NCBI GenBank assembly: GCA_035236585.1
Contig: CP141139.1
Coordinates: 19,236,990 to 19,300,989, forward strand
Reading direction: 5' to 3'
Source of the DNA: Warburgia ugandensis
Taxonomy: Eukaryota; Streptophyta; Magnoliopsida; Canellales; Canellaceae
Length of the DNA: 64,000 nt
Shown here: positions 25,483 through 38,399 of the stretch, one piece after another
Layout: each line of letters starts with the position of its first letter
How positions within the stretch are numbered: position 1 is the first letter of the stretch
Made by a program: the position numbers and the translations under genes
The notes under the pieces: generated by a model
Database searches by the model: none
Told to the model about the DNA's origin: nothing
What the model saw: the letters and a program-made list of their open reading frames with translations, nothing else

Positions 25483-28400
25483 TCCCTATTCTAAGACTTA
25501 AAGAAAGATACAACCACACATAGGTTAGAATGGTGCCTTAGCATTTGTTGTAGGTTGGGTGAGTCCAAAAATTGAAGCACTATAGCTAAGTATCTAATTA
25601 TCTATAAATTCAGAAATATCAACCTTGTAGCCATGTTTATACGATAATAAAGAACCACTATTGCACTATGAATAGCCCTTACTCTCAAATGTAGATGCTA
25701 TAAGCTTCCACTGACCATCTTTAACAACTATACTCAAAATTGCATGATCGGGGTTCCATAGGGAGGCCTTGCCAAATCTAGCTTGTTACCTTCTCTAGGA
25801 GAGGCTATGAATAATATGGTTCTTTGGTTTCCATTAATAATACTGCACTAGCTCTTGAAAAACATGCTCTTAATGAATGGGAAAGAGATCTACCATAATG
25901 ATAATATTTTATTTTTGTTTCTTTTCTTTAAGAGGCAAATATCATCAAAAGGACATTGAGGAGGTTCTAAAATGAATTTAGAAAAGAAAGAAACTTTTCC
26001 TAAAGCCTAGGCACAACCCTCAACTAGGAATCAATCTTCCATATTGACAATCCCTAATTTTTACATTGTGAAAGCTAAATTCTTCTACACTGTTCAATAT
26101 CTCTTCTTACATTTTCTATTTTCTCCATACCTTAATTACAAAAATTAAGCAACTACTAACATAAAAGTACACGAAGGTCTTCACTTTTGAAAATGAATTG
26201 AGCTCCCTTATCACTAGTCATAGATTGAAAGCTTGCATATAACTTATATACACATTTTAAAGTTTTAACTAAGTCTTTGGATAAAGGAGGGACATTATTG
26301 ATAAGAACTCAGGTAGACCAAAATATATTTTACCCAATAACTAGGTGTAAAAAATTAAGTGAACAAGTTCAAGATTGCAGAAGATTGTATGTTTTTTAAA
26401 AAACATAGGTGAGCAAGGACCTAAATTAGCAAACAAGTTTGATCCACTTTTTTTTTTATTTTTTTTATTTTTTATCTTTGAGCTCCTATGGATGAAAAGT
26501 TATATTTTAGGTTAGTCATTAAACTTTGATCTACTTTTATCTCATTAAGCAACTTGATGTGCTCCTATACAACTAAGTTACATTTCTTCACATGACCAAT
26601 TTACTTCCTTTTTAAAAAAATATAAAAAAAAATTGAGAAGATCTAAACCACTAAATAGTTTATGACATTTTCTCCCTTTTCATTTGAAGAGTTAAGGAGA
26701 AGTGCATTAAGAGGAAGAAGAACACACATCGGTTTTAAACAAAGATTAACAACATAAAAATGTGGCTAGTAGCACATGCTTTGGCCAAAGAGCCACTAGG
26801 AAATTTGCAACTAAAAAGCATGGTCAAGTAACAACATAGATTATAACATAGTACGGAGAAACAAGATTGATCTACACCATAGTTTTGTTATGATTAATAG
26901 AAGTGTTAGTTAACTAAACCACAATCAAGCACAAAATTTATAATTTATCAAGTTTAATATAGAAAAAATCCTAATGTGACATGAGATTATGGCAATATTT
27001 CATTATGAAGGTTGAGACTAATCTCTTGGTGAGGTACAAGGACCCTTTCCAAGTAATTTTTCTGGTGTGCTCACTAGATATGTAAAAGTACTTTTGAAGA
27101 TCTTCCATCTTTCTAAGCAACATATCATGCTTGCCACTAAGACTTCCTCATGAAAGTGTAGGAGAGAAATCTTGTATTAGAATCCTTGTTTCCTTTTGTT
27201 TGGATCTCCAAGTTTTTCAAATGCTCTAAGTTCCACTTGAGCATGTAAATCCAAGTCAATACTAGAAAAATCATCTCTGACAAGGTTCTAGGCCCACTAC
27301 CACTTTCTACACCTTGCATAAGGGTAATCTACAACCAAAAAATAATGAGAACCTATTTCTTTCACTTTATTAAATAAACAACAAGTCTATTATCATTTCT
27401 CACATGACCTTTAGAATGATAATGAGATAGATGCTTGGGACCACAATGTATTCACAATCTATAATGCTACCAATCTTTGGATTGGTTTGATTCAACCACA
27501 ATTGAAAACTCTTAAAGATGCAATCCTATGCTTAGGGATGTGCATAACCATTCTTCAATATTCAATTATTCATCAAATTGTAAGCCAAATGCTATTTTAT
27601 CTCTACAAAATCTTGCCAACTCTAGTGGTAGGGGAGTGTAAAAATATCTAAATGGCAACATTTCCTAAGAAATTAAAGCTGATCAAATGTTGAATATTTG
27701 GTGTTCAAGGTGGATCCTAAGAATTTGTTACTAATAAAGCCATGCCAAAAGACAAACCAAATTTATACTATATGGACAAATGATAAATGACAGAAATTTG
27801 GAGATTGTATCTTTTCACGAAAGATCACATATGAATCAAAATAATTTTTGGAATTGGCTACTATTCAGCTATTATTATTATTATTAGAAACTTGGGTAAG
27901 GGTGTTGTGGTCATGGTAAAGTTTTTTTATGTTGCAAATTCATCATGAAATAAGCCAGCTAACTACCTAGGAAGATGAAGCTACTTTGGAGAATCATTAC
28001 TAGTAATTAAGTAGCTAAAAAGAACCAATTCCAAAATTATTTCCATTGGATTTTAAGTTGGATGCTATCTCGCAAAATTTGTAGAGAGACCAACCTTTTG
28101 ATTACCTTCTTTCATGAAATTTGAAAATCATTAGTCAAGTTTAGAACCATTCGATCATAGAAGCAAAGGCTTTTAATCCATCAGTTTTTGCAACTACCAA
28201 AGTCAGTTTCCATGCAAACAAAACTTTGATCTACAATTCCCATAGAAACTCTCTACTTACTATTCCATGTTTATCAATATTCCAACTTAAAATTATAAAA
28301 TACCTTAGTGCTAACCTCATGGTCCATGCTCCTTAGTCCCAAAATTTCTAACTCTTAGCTTTCTTGTTAATGCTTTCTCAATTGTTATCCATTTTATTCC

Positions 28401-29156
28401 ATCCTTTAGGAGTGCACAAATAGTCAGTATTCAGTTTCTTTGCAAGTAAAAAAATAGATGTATTTGAATGAAAATCGTCTTTGCTTTTGCTACAAAACAA
28501 ACTAAAAATTCTCCTTAAGTATTCAATTCCCTCCATTAAATAAAATTTAGGTTGTAACCTTAATAAGTATCTACAAGAAAGCATGTACCAAAAATGCATG
28601 ATTTTGCACTCAATATCCATTTCTCAATAGACTATATGCATAATAAATTATGAAGTAGTGGAAGCTGCTAGTCCTTAGGCTTACACTAATTGGAAATTTA
28701 ATTTGAAAGGCCTATCAAGAATAAGTAAATGCACCTACTCTCCAAAAAAAGTCCTATTGTTTCTAACTGTCGGTTGTGGAAAATTGTGGATGGTTAAATC
28801 CAAAGAAATCCATCTCTAACAAACATAATGAACATTGAGCACAAAGCAATTACATCTAATCAATATGTAAGCAACATACCTTATCTTTGTTGCTCCTTAC
28901 TTTGTGCATTGGATATTGAAGGTTAAAGAACTAAATTATATGAATAACATTCATGTCTTTTTAAGCAAAAAGGGTAAGCCTTCTCAAATAGGTTGTTAAA
29001 TTTAGATCTTGTAGACCATTATAAAATGAGTTTAGAATAGCTACCACTGCATCAGAGCCATCTAAATAGATTAATCAACATTTATGTCAAAAACTACCCT
29101 CAATATTTATAAAAATATGTTTTCAGTGCCACTCATCCATGCATCTCTCATACACA

Positions 29157-29160
<4 letters not shown>
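25483..29160. other. Intergenic, no gene recognised
   Basis: AT-rich sequence with many stops in all frames. I looked for degenerate Copia or LINE motifs on both strands and could not identify any with confidence. Confidence 0.4.

Positions 29161-29244
<84 letters not shown>
29161..29244. repeat. (GA)n microsatellite
   Basis: About 42 uninterrupted GA units. Confidence 0.97.
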
Positions 29245-29247
<3 letters not shown>

Positions 29248-29605
29248 CTTGGTAGCATTTCAACTAGCAATTACTAAGGAAGGCAACAAAGTGATGCTAA
29301 TGGGGTTTCAATCATTGTAATGTATGCAGCAAACCTTCCTTAGTCATTAAGAGACAGAAGAAAAAGAGAGAAAGTGAAGGAGGGTTGTTTATGCTAAGGC
29401 TATTGTTCGAGATGAGGAACATCCCAAGAAAACCAATGGGAACATATGCAATTCCACCAATTTCATAAAGTCAATGACTTGGCTGACAACAAAAGCTTTC
29501 TGATGCTTTCAAGCATCTTTGGATTTTTAGTTATTTAGAGGATAACTTTTGATACTGTCACTCTTATTGATTCTATAGCCTAAAACTCACCATTTAATAT
29601 CAAAT

Positions 29606-30150
<545 letters not shown>

Positions 30151-31569
30151 TAAAATAATAGAATACCAATTTATTTATGCAATAAAAACTATGATCATAC
30201 AATTGTATTTCACTTTTTTGTTGAGTTGGTCATATAATTGTCTATTTTTCTTTTCACTTTGTTTCAGTGGTCTCCATTATAACAGGAAATGTACATGTAA
30301 GACCTTCACAAGGAAAATTGTAGATTTGAGTATTTGCTTTGAAGCCTTGGTAAAGTTCAAAGCCTCTTTGAAATTCAAAGCTTTGAAGTGAAGCTACTAG
30401 CTAGAAAAGAATGCTTGATGCAGAGCCCTTTTTTTTAGTTATTGTTTATGATGATATGTAAGAACATGATCCCTTTGTAACATAACTTGTACAGCCATGA
30501 GGAGGGCTTTTCTCCTCCTTTCAATGATTTCTAACTATTTGACAAGTGTAGCATAATCCTCATTTCTGGTTTTTCTATTCATACATGACAAAAGCCCATT
30601 TAGAATGTTCTCATCACATAAAAATTTGTAGGATTATAGTTATATTCATAAGGAGTTTCCACATCAAAATTCTACTATTGTTCATTAAGAGCTTCAGTAT
30701 CAAGAAATACATATTGTTCTTTGGAATCCATTCATGTGTGATTGGTACACTTCCCTTGCTTCCTATTATAACAAAGGTTCTTGACCTAGAGAAGAATGTG
30801 AGCAAAAGATTTGAACTAGTTCAGTAGGATGTAGCATTTCTGTTTGTGGCTCTGTATGTTTTGATTACTGACCTTAATACTAGGAATAAAGGGTTGTCTT
30901 TTCATCTTGCTGTTTAATCCTATTCTCATCTCATCTATTAACTCTATCCTCTCCTCTTTTCTTTTGTTCCTTACTTTTGGCTTGGTGTACCCTCCTACAT
31001 TGGCCCTAGATCTTGAAAGAATACTTGCTCTCAACTTCTTAATTTCCAGATATATCAAAATATTCCAATCAAAATTTTGCAAATTGGTAAAAGGGGCCAG
31101 CTAAACCTTACTAAAAGAGTAAATATTTGAATCAAGAGATATGATGATTCTTACAAGTTTCTTGCCTATTGTATATGAACTACTTTACTCATAACTCCAC
31201 TATTGACTTCTAACATGATAAAGGTTTTAGAAATTTAAAGATTGCTTTTTCCATTTTATTTTCAGGATTTCACATCCAATGTCTTAGAAAATAAGAATTG
31301 GAGCATAGAAGCTAGTAGTCTTCCACGACCTACATATCTATATAGTTTAGATCTTAGATAGGCTTTGGGAGGCTGATCCATTGGTTCAGTCAGATAACCT
31401 ACTGAAAGGCTTACAACAGGCCGTCAAATAGTGAGAAAATAGCATATCCAAAGTGGTTGATCTCCAAATATAATAGCAAAGGAACCTCCAACATGATTTC
31501 TTTTACACAAAGAACCCTTAGTGCTTCCTATTAAAAATTGAAAACCTTTTTTGTAGAAGCAAAGAAAAA
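30151..31569. other. Spacer between inverted repeat copies, no gene seen
   Basis: About 1.4 kb of AT-rich sequence. Overlapping open frames on both strands near 30585-31104 have no recognisable domain. Confidence 0.4.
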
Positions 31570-31997
31570 GAACCATTGGCTGCCAAGTAGAAAAATAGCT
31601 CTGAATCTTCAAAGCACCCACCATTTCTCTATGAAAACCTTTCATAGAAGACCTAAGTAGAAGTAAAGAAAAACATAGAATGAAATAAAGACCTAAGATC
31701 TTTCCATGGGCACCTTCAATGGGTTTTTTTTAAGTTATGTGATATTCTACCATGGCATGTTCTATCTAATATTAAGTAGATGGAGCATGCAAACGAAAGA
31801 AGAAAATTCCCTTTCCGCTTTTTGTATGTTTTGGGAGAAATACGTGACCCCAGTTTGGAGTCTTATATTTTATTATTTTTTTTACTTTTTGTTCGATTCT
31901 TATGCCACAGCAGCAAAGCCTGATTTTACCGTATAAATCAAGATGGATCGATGAGGTGTGTGTCAGTCTCATGAAAAAGCTTTCATGATAGAACCTT
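31570..31997 (-). repeat. Dispersed repeat, copy 2 of an inverted pair
   Basis: Reverse-complement copy of 29716-30150, bounded on the right by a (TC)n run at 31998-32018. Similarity fades near 31570. Confidence 0.7.
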
Positions 31998-32018
31998 TCT
32001 CTCTCTCTCTCTCTCTCC

Positions 32019-33099
32019 CTGCTCAAATAGAGAGATCGCTGTTAGAAGTATAGTCCTCTATGTTCCTTACCTCTTCTATTCATTCGATTCAACCTTCATC
32101 AACAACCTAGCCCATTTTAGAGCGATCGACCTCCATCTTTAATGGCTTTTGTTATTATAATCAAAACCTGACCTGTAGATGGTGCAACTTGTTTATATTA
32201 TGATGCCATTCGTTATTTTACACGTGTTGATGGTCCAAGTTTTGACCTTGACCACCTATTTGGTGGAACCCACATTCTATTGTTTGTAGCCAAGTTAGAT
32301 GATCATTGTGAAATGGAAAAAGTCTCTTGGAGGCCAATTTCAGTCATTGACAACCCATGGTGGGCCATTTTGTTGATTAGACTAGCCATATGTGCAGCAC
32401 TTGTTATATTAGCTAAGATGCTTCGTGGTCCATCTGATGTATTATTGTGGGATTATTTTTGTTGTTGTTGGAAGAATAGTAGTATTGTAGGAAACTGCAA
32501 GTTTTAAAATAATTTTCCATTAATTAGTGGCTTTAGCTTGATAGCTATAATTACATGATCCAGACTGTTCACCATGGTGAATTCCGTCACAAACATACTA
32601 CTGTGAAAAAATTCCTAAGATCGACAAACGCACGCATCAAGTCAATTGACCATTGGGGTTGCACCTCATTATTGAAATTACATCGAGAGCTGGGCCGATT
32701 AATAGGTAGTACCATAGTAGTGTCGTTTTTAGTCGGGTATGATCTAACAATTAAAGTGATTTTTGCTATGTCTCGTTCCAAGAGGTCTCACCCAAGAAAT
32801 TCTATCTAAATTAGCTCCGGCATATGCGGGATCCGGAGAAAGGGTGGACCACAACAATTAAAGGTGTAATTTAGCCTAAGTTACCAAATTAAAAGGTGTT
32901 TGGCCCTAGGCTTACGCTTTTACTTCAGAGGAAAGAATCGAAGTGTTAACAGATTGGTCCAACTTTGAATCTCCAATTAGTCATTGCTAGCGTGGGCAAT
33001 TACTCTATGGCTGCCCGCACTGTGCCTAATGGAGTCCTTAATGAATACAAAACATTCATAGCTTGTTTCTATAGAATTCATAACAGAATGGTGAAAGGA
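32019..33099. other. Intergenic, no gene recognised
   Basis: No supported feature. Possibly includes more degraded upstream parts of the LINE that becomes recognisable near 33.1 kb. Confidence 0.4.
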
Positions 33100-34310
33100 A
33101 AAGAAATCACTGGGTGGGGTGGAGTCACATATGCAGAAGGAAATTTCTTGGAGGTCTTCCTATTAGAGACTCCACTGAGGAAAAAAACAACAAAAGATCT
33201 CTCTGGATTAAAAGGGTTGAAACAAAATCTCGTTTCTGGATTGTACCAAAAACAAAAAACCCTCTTATCTCTGGAAAAATACTTAAATCATTGGTAGCAG
33301 AGATAATGTCTCCCTATGGTTACCTACCAAAAAAAAAAAAAAAGTCGCCATATGGTTTGATAGCTGGACTGTTCTCTGTCCCATAAAAGACCTTGCATCA
33401 ATTTCTTGCTTACTCCTCTGTCTCACTTAATAGAAGGTTTCTTCAATCATTTTCGATGGAGCTTCAAATATTAACAAGCTTCACTTCATCAATGCAGAAA
33501 TTAAAGAATGTCATATTGAGCGTCCAGATATTTGGTTATCAAGAGGATAAGCTAATCTAGCATCAGGTGTTGATGGCCAATTTCTCAAATCAGCATATAA
33601 TCTCCTATACAGATTAGACACTGAAACTAGACAACTCGTGAAAAATATCTACACTGCTTACTTGCAGTATATATTGAAGTTTCTCATCTAGTAGCTAGCA
33701 CATAACATTATAGGCTCCCTACAAAGGGTAACTTGGCTTCAAGATGGGGCTAGGCGTTGTCCTCTCTATCGGGAGCAACAGGAATCTGCACTACGACTTT
33801 TTCTTCTATGCCCTCCGGTTAGGCCATTATGGGAAATTATCTATTTAGAATTTAATTTGCCCACTTGTTCTTTCTCTCGTGATCCATGAGACTATTATTC
33901 ATTGGTTGAACAGAGGCTGCAAAAAGTACATAATATTGCCTTATCTTCTTAGTGTCGCTCAATATGTTATATTCACTGAAGTTATATGGTCCGAAAGAAA
34001 TAAGGTCGTATCAGGTGGACAAGCTGATTAGAAAGCTGCCATGGTTAGTCGGAGAGCTAAAGTGATTGAGTACTCCAATTTTTTCAAGCATTGTTCTCCT
34101 TAATATCTGACCATTTTTATTTAGAGAATGGCGTCAAGCCAATATAAGACAAACTAAATTAGCATACATTCATATTAAGTGGTCTCCTCTAATCACGACT
34201 TAATCCACCTTTGCTTTGATGGCTCTGCATTGGGTAACCCAGCCGTGGAGGGGTTCTAGTAGATTGGAAAGGCCAAATTCTTGGTGCTTATCTACACTGT
34301 ATAATGAAAA
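33100..34310 (+). pseudogene. L1-type LINE, 3' fragment (zf-RVT and start of RNase H), decayed
   Basis: Translated across frameshifts, this resembles the C-terminal part of a plant L1 LINE polyprotein, which encodes reverse transcriptase for target-primed retrotransposition. Recognisable in order are WFDSWTVLCPIKDL (about 33356-33400), the 'dGqFlkSAYNLLY' segment (about 33567-33610), a degraded C-x-L/Y zf-RVT stretch ending near RPLWEIIYLEF (about 33820-33850), and FDGSALGNPA of an RNase H domain (about 34215-34245). Stops occur throughout. The endonuclease and RT core are not seen upstream, so the copy is 5'-truncated or too decayed. Confidence 0.65.
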
Positions 34311-34999
34311 CTGGCAGGGTCGAGCGACCAAACAAACTGACCAATATAGGAAGCATATAGGCGTTGAACGTAGAAAATAGGCAGATAAGTAGTTTGGGTA
34401 TGAAAAAAGGGTAGTTTAGGAATAGACAGGAGTATTTTGGGAATAATAAACCTCTGTGGCATGATCCATATATAACAAGATACGAAGGGATATCTAGAAA
34501 AGGACAATCCCTTGGGCGTAATTGTAACTAAAAGATACTGTTAAAAGTGGTGCTTGCAGTACAAAGTGACTTTTATTGGAAAATGGTGATGCATGGTACT
34601 TTTTGTGAGACTTTTGTTTCCTTCAATTAGTTACAAGAAAAATGAGATAGAAAATACAAATCCTAAGAAAAATGCCACATGGTATTTCTTGATTTTTACT
34701 TCTTGCTCAAGTAAGCAATGCACTTCTCCTTGTCATTTTCTATTGTGTAAACTGACTCTTGAATCATTTTGAAATTCATCACATAGGTGAAATGCCTAAA
34801 TTAATGGGTTCCTAAAATATTGTAATAAAAATATAATCTTTTACATTTATTAGGTGCAAAATTTGTGGCCAAGTTGTAACATATTTTGCTCACACTCTTC
34901 CACTTTTGTTCATTAGATCAATAAATTCATTTACACTATGCACATATGAGGATTGGTTAATACATTGAGAATATAGAGATTGAAAGAACTGTATATTTA
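34311..34999. other. Gap between two LINE fragments
   Basis: AT-rich; no supported feature. It separates an L1-type fragment from an unrelated LINE RT fragment on the same strand. Confidence 0.4.
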
Positions 35000-35009
35000 A
35001 ATAAAGTTA

Positions 35010-35870
35010 GACTATACAGATATGACCATAAGATCAGGATAGCTAAAGTGAAAGAGACCTTAAAAAAGATGAAATTAGGGAAGACCCTGAGGCAAGATGG
35101 TATACCAATAGAGATTTGGAAGTATATAAAAATATTGGAGTAGTTTTACTAATAAAGTTGTTTGACAAGATTGTAGAATCAAAGAAAATACAAGATGAAT
35201 GGAGGACAAGCTCTATGGTACCAACTTATAAGAATAAAAGAGACATGCATAGTTGCACTAATTATTGTAGGATCAAACTTATGAACTATACTGCAAAACT
35301 TTGGAAAAGAGTGATTGAGAAGAGGCTACGATATGAGACGAGTGTATAAGAGAACAAGTTTGACTTTATGCTTGGGAGGTCTACCATGGAAGCTATTTTC
35401 CTACTTAGATAATTCATAGGTAAATATATGGAGAGGAGGAAAGACCTCACATGGTTTTTATTGGCTTAGAAAAATCTTATGGTAGGGTCTTAAGGAGTTA
35501 ATATAATAGGTGTTGGGCAAGAAAAGAGTTTCGCAGAGGTATATAAACAAAATTAAGGATATATATGAGGGAACGGTAACAAATGTTAAGACTACTATCA
35601 TTATAGAATTGCACTAAGGATTGACATTGATCCTGTATCTTTTTACAATAATTATGGATGAGTTAATAAAACATCTGAATGAGAAGATTCTATGGTGCAT
35701 GTTATTTGCATGTGACATGGTTTTAATTAATAAGACAAGGATGGGCATAAGCACAAAGCTAGAGCTGTAGAGAAATGCTATAGAGTCTAAAGAATTTAAA
35801 ATTAGCCAAACAAAGATAGAAAATATGGAATGCAATTTTAGCAAGGAAAGAGTGGGAGCAAAACTATAAT
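35010..35870 (+). pseudogene. LINE reverse transcriptase, N-terminal half (second LINE type)
   Basis: Across three frames this spells a non-LTR reverse transcriptase: LKKMKLGKT with DGIPIEIWK (about 35060-35120), DEWRTSSMVP, CTNYCRIKLMNY, KLWKRVIEKRLRYE, then FMLGRSTMEAIFLLR (about 35366-35410), and after further shifts WCMLFACDMVLI (about 35694-35730) and KLELWRNAIESKEFKISQTK. The catalytic A-D-D box reads A-C-D here, so the enzyme is dead. The family resembles plant RTE-type elements (inference). The matching C-terminal part is found at 42540-43130, 6.7 kb away in the same orientation, so this LINE was split by later insertions. Confidence 0.82.
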
Positions 35871-35906
35871 AACCCTAATTTTAAAAGCTTATTTCAAGTA
35901 ATTTTT

Positions 35907-38171
35907 TGTCATAGCCCGGGTTTTTATATGATGCAATTTTGATAAAAAGGCGAGATCTCTTGTTTATAAATATGAGATGCATGAAAATCTTTCTCATTTG
36001 GAAAACAACCTTTCATAAAAACCCCGAGTGTTCAAACACATTCTCAATTTATTTAGCCATGGGAAAGTTTAAATCAATATTATTCCCAAGAAAGTCTTAG
36101 TCATAGCCCCAGCTATTAGAGAGTAACTACAGTCAAGTAACATTGAAAGATAAGATAGGGGTTTACTTACTTGTACTTAGTCTGTGTCTCCTAGTACAAA
36201 CGTTCCTTGCCCTTAAGTATTTACTTTGTATCTGAAAAATGTTGAGGATTGGGTGAGTATATAATATACTCAGTAGGAGCCTATCACTACTAGTTTTATA
36301 AATGCATGAGATGTTTTAAAATCATATGCTCATTCAAAATATGCGTATGTTTGAATACTCGAGTTCAATATCAGTATAAGAATCCATAATCAAACTGAAA
36401 TACTCATGACTTAAAATATCACATAATCCAAAATTGAAAGTATCATATATATATATATATATGATGACATCATGATATGCAATAGATGCTTCATAGAGTC
36501 CAACTCATGAATCTCTAGTATGGTATGGTCGACCAACCTCATATCATGCCATATGCAATGCACATAAATCCATGAAACCATAGGGTCTCACTATGCCCAC
36601 GACCTCACCGCCGTGTGGTCCCCAGGTACCTAGGGACATAGGATCATATGCCTCCACGGGGCATATGACACTTCGACCCAGTGCCGTGACACCAGTGGTA
36701 GCCCCTGTACCACATGCAGTCGAAGCAGGGACATGCCCTTTTTGGGCGTGGTACCCATCCACCTAATAGTGGTAGAGGCTGGGTGGCCAACTCACACCCC
36801 TCGGCATAGCACCCATGAGCATACGAGCCAAAATCATGTACGATCAAATAAGCCAAAAACCTCTGTTCAAAACTAGTCCTCTTTGGGTCCCTCACAACTG
36901 CCTGGCCCTCGGCACTCTAGCGTCTTTTGGCAACCCTCAAGGACATGCAATCTTTGCAAGTACTTAAATCATGCAATGTATGCACTTGTTTCCAAAACAT
37001 ATATGTGCATAATGTATATGCAATCATTTACGAAACATGTCTATGTGCAAAACATTTATCACATGCATGCTGAATCAAGTCATGCTAAACAAGTCATATA
37101 CTTATAACATATGTTCTCAAAACAATAATAGATCTTTTAAAAGAATCTAATAGTGATAGAGCACCTACCTGACTAGGTCGCGCTAACCCTTTTGTCCTCG
37201 GACGCTCTTGATCATGGTTTGGGGAATCAAGGTTAGTTTGGCCTATCTTTTATGGGTTTTAGAGTAATTGGTCTTATTACTTAGGCATTAGGGGTTCATC
37301 CCTATGCCTATGGGTGTCCTAAGGTCCTAATTGGTCCTTGGTATCCTTAGTTTTCTAACGTTCTAGTGGCCACACGCCACCATCCTATTCTAAGGGTCAT
37401 GCCCACCTTTGATTGAGCCTTAATAAGGGATTTTATGATTTGGATGTGTCCGCGTCGTCGATACGGACACAACACCTTTTGCGGTGCCTCAATCGGAGCT
37501 CTAGATCTCAAGTTATAAGCATTTTAGTACTGTATGTATATATAGTCTTAAAGACAAAAAAACAGAATGCTAGGGCGCTGCACGTCTGCGACGTGTGCCC
37601 AGCTTCCTTAAGTAACCAAAAGTCGGCGCTGCTAGCGCGCTACGCGTCTATGGCGTGCGCCTCAACGGGCGCGTCTGCAGATGCGCAGTACACTCTGTCT
37701 GTCTGTCTCTTTAGCAGGCGCATCCCTGGACGCTCCCGTTTAGTTTTTCAAATGGAGACGACGTGGAACGTTCCGTCGTCTGGGGGACCGGGGCGTCCTC
37801 AAGACACCCGGTGGAGAAACCTCCAGAATGGCAGTGATTTCTCCTCAAATCACCGCCGTTCTAGAATCCTCTAGAGGTTGAAGATGATGGGGTGCCCGTA
37901 TTAAAACGGGCCCCTGTGTTTCTCAAGTTAAGTCGTTTTTGTAAAATTTACAGTTTTGCCCCTGAACTTGAAAGGGTCATATCTTGCTCAATTTAACTCC
38001 GTTTTGGGTGATTTTGGTCCCGTTGGATTTCTTTTTTCAAGACGCATCTAATGGCACCACTTTTTGGACCAAATTTCTAGGTTCAGTCAAGGTGAATGGT
38101 GAAATGACTAAAATGCCCTTTTCTTTAAAAACTGAACTTTTCATTGATAAACTTGGAATTCCAATATTACA
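35907..38171 (-). repeat. Diverged gypsy-type LTR (minus orientation), boundaries tentative
   Basis: Read on the minus strand this has the layout of the long gypsy LTRs elsewhere in the window. It opens near ATATTGG at about 38171 and carries an AACGGAGTTAAATTGAGC block at about 38005-37988, analogous to AACGGAGCTCAAACGAGG at 50740. A CpG-rich core (37560-37860) and a GTGTCCGTATCGACGACGCG block (37466-37447) follow; the latter is analogous to GACCGTATTGACGACGCGGA at 51881. It ends CCCGGGCTATGACA at 35907. It is too diverged to be the same family. No target duplication was found, so it may be truncated or nested. Confidence 0.6.
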
Positions 38172-38399
38172 AAATTGGAGTCATTAAATTTTTATTGTAA
38201 AAAAAGGATAAAATAGAATTTTAGTTTTAAAATTTCAAGAAATGAGCTTTTTGTAGAAGCTAAATAAAGTATTGATACTTTAATAATTGGATTATACTTG
38301 AAAAAATAAATTCAATGACACTAAGAATGTTGACAATAGAGTTCGGAGGAGAGAATTAGTGATTTTTAATAGTGTAGGCATTTTGGTATTTTTGCCTAT

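Noticed and set aside
25483..29160. Possible degenerate Copia element on the minus strand
   Set aside because: I looked for integrase, RT and primer-binding motifs and could not find a defensible series of matches.
37413..37874. 153-codon open frame, the longest one in the 36-42 kb interval
   Set aside because: It sits in the CpG-rich core of a diverged gypsy LTR, where stop codons are rare because of base composition. No domain is recognisable.
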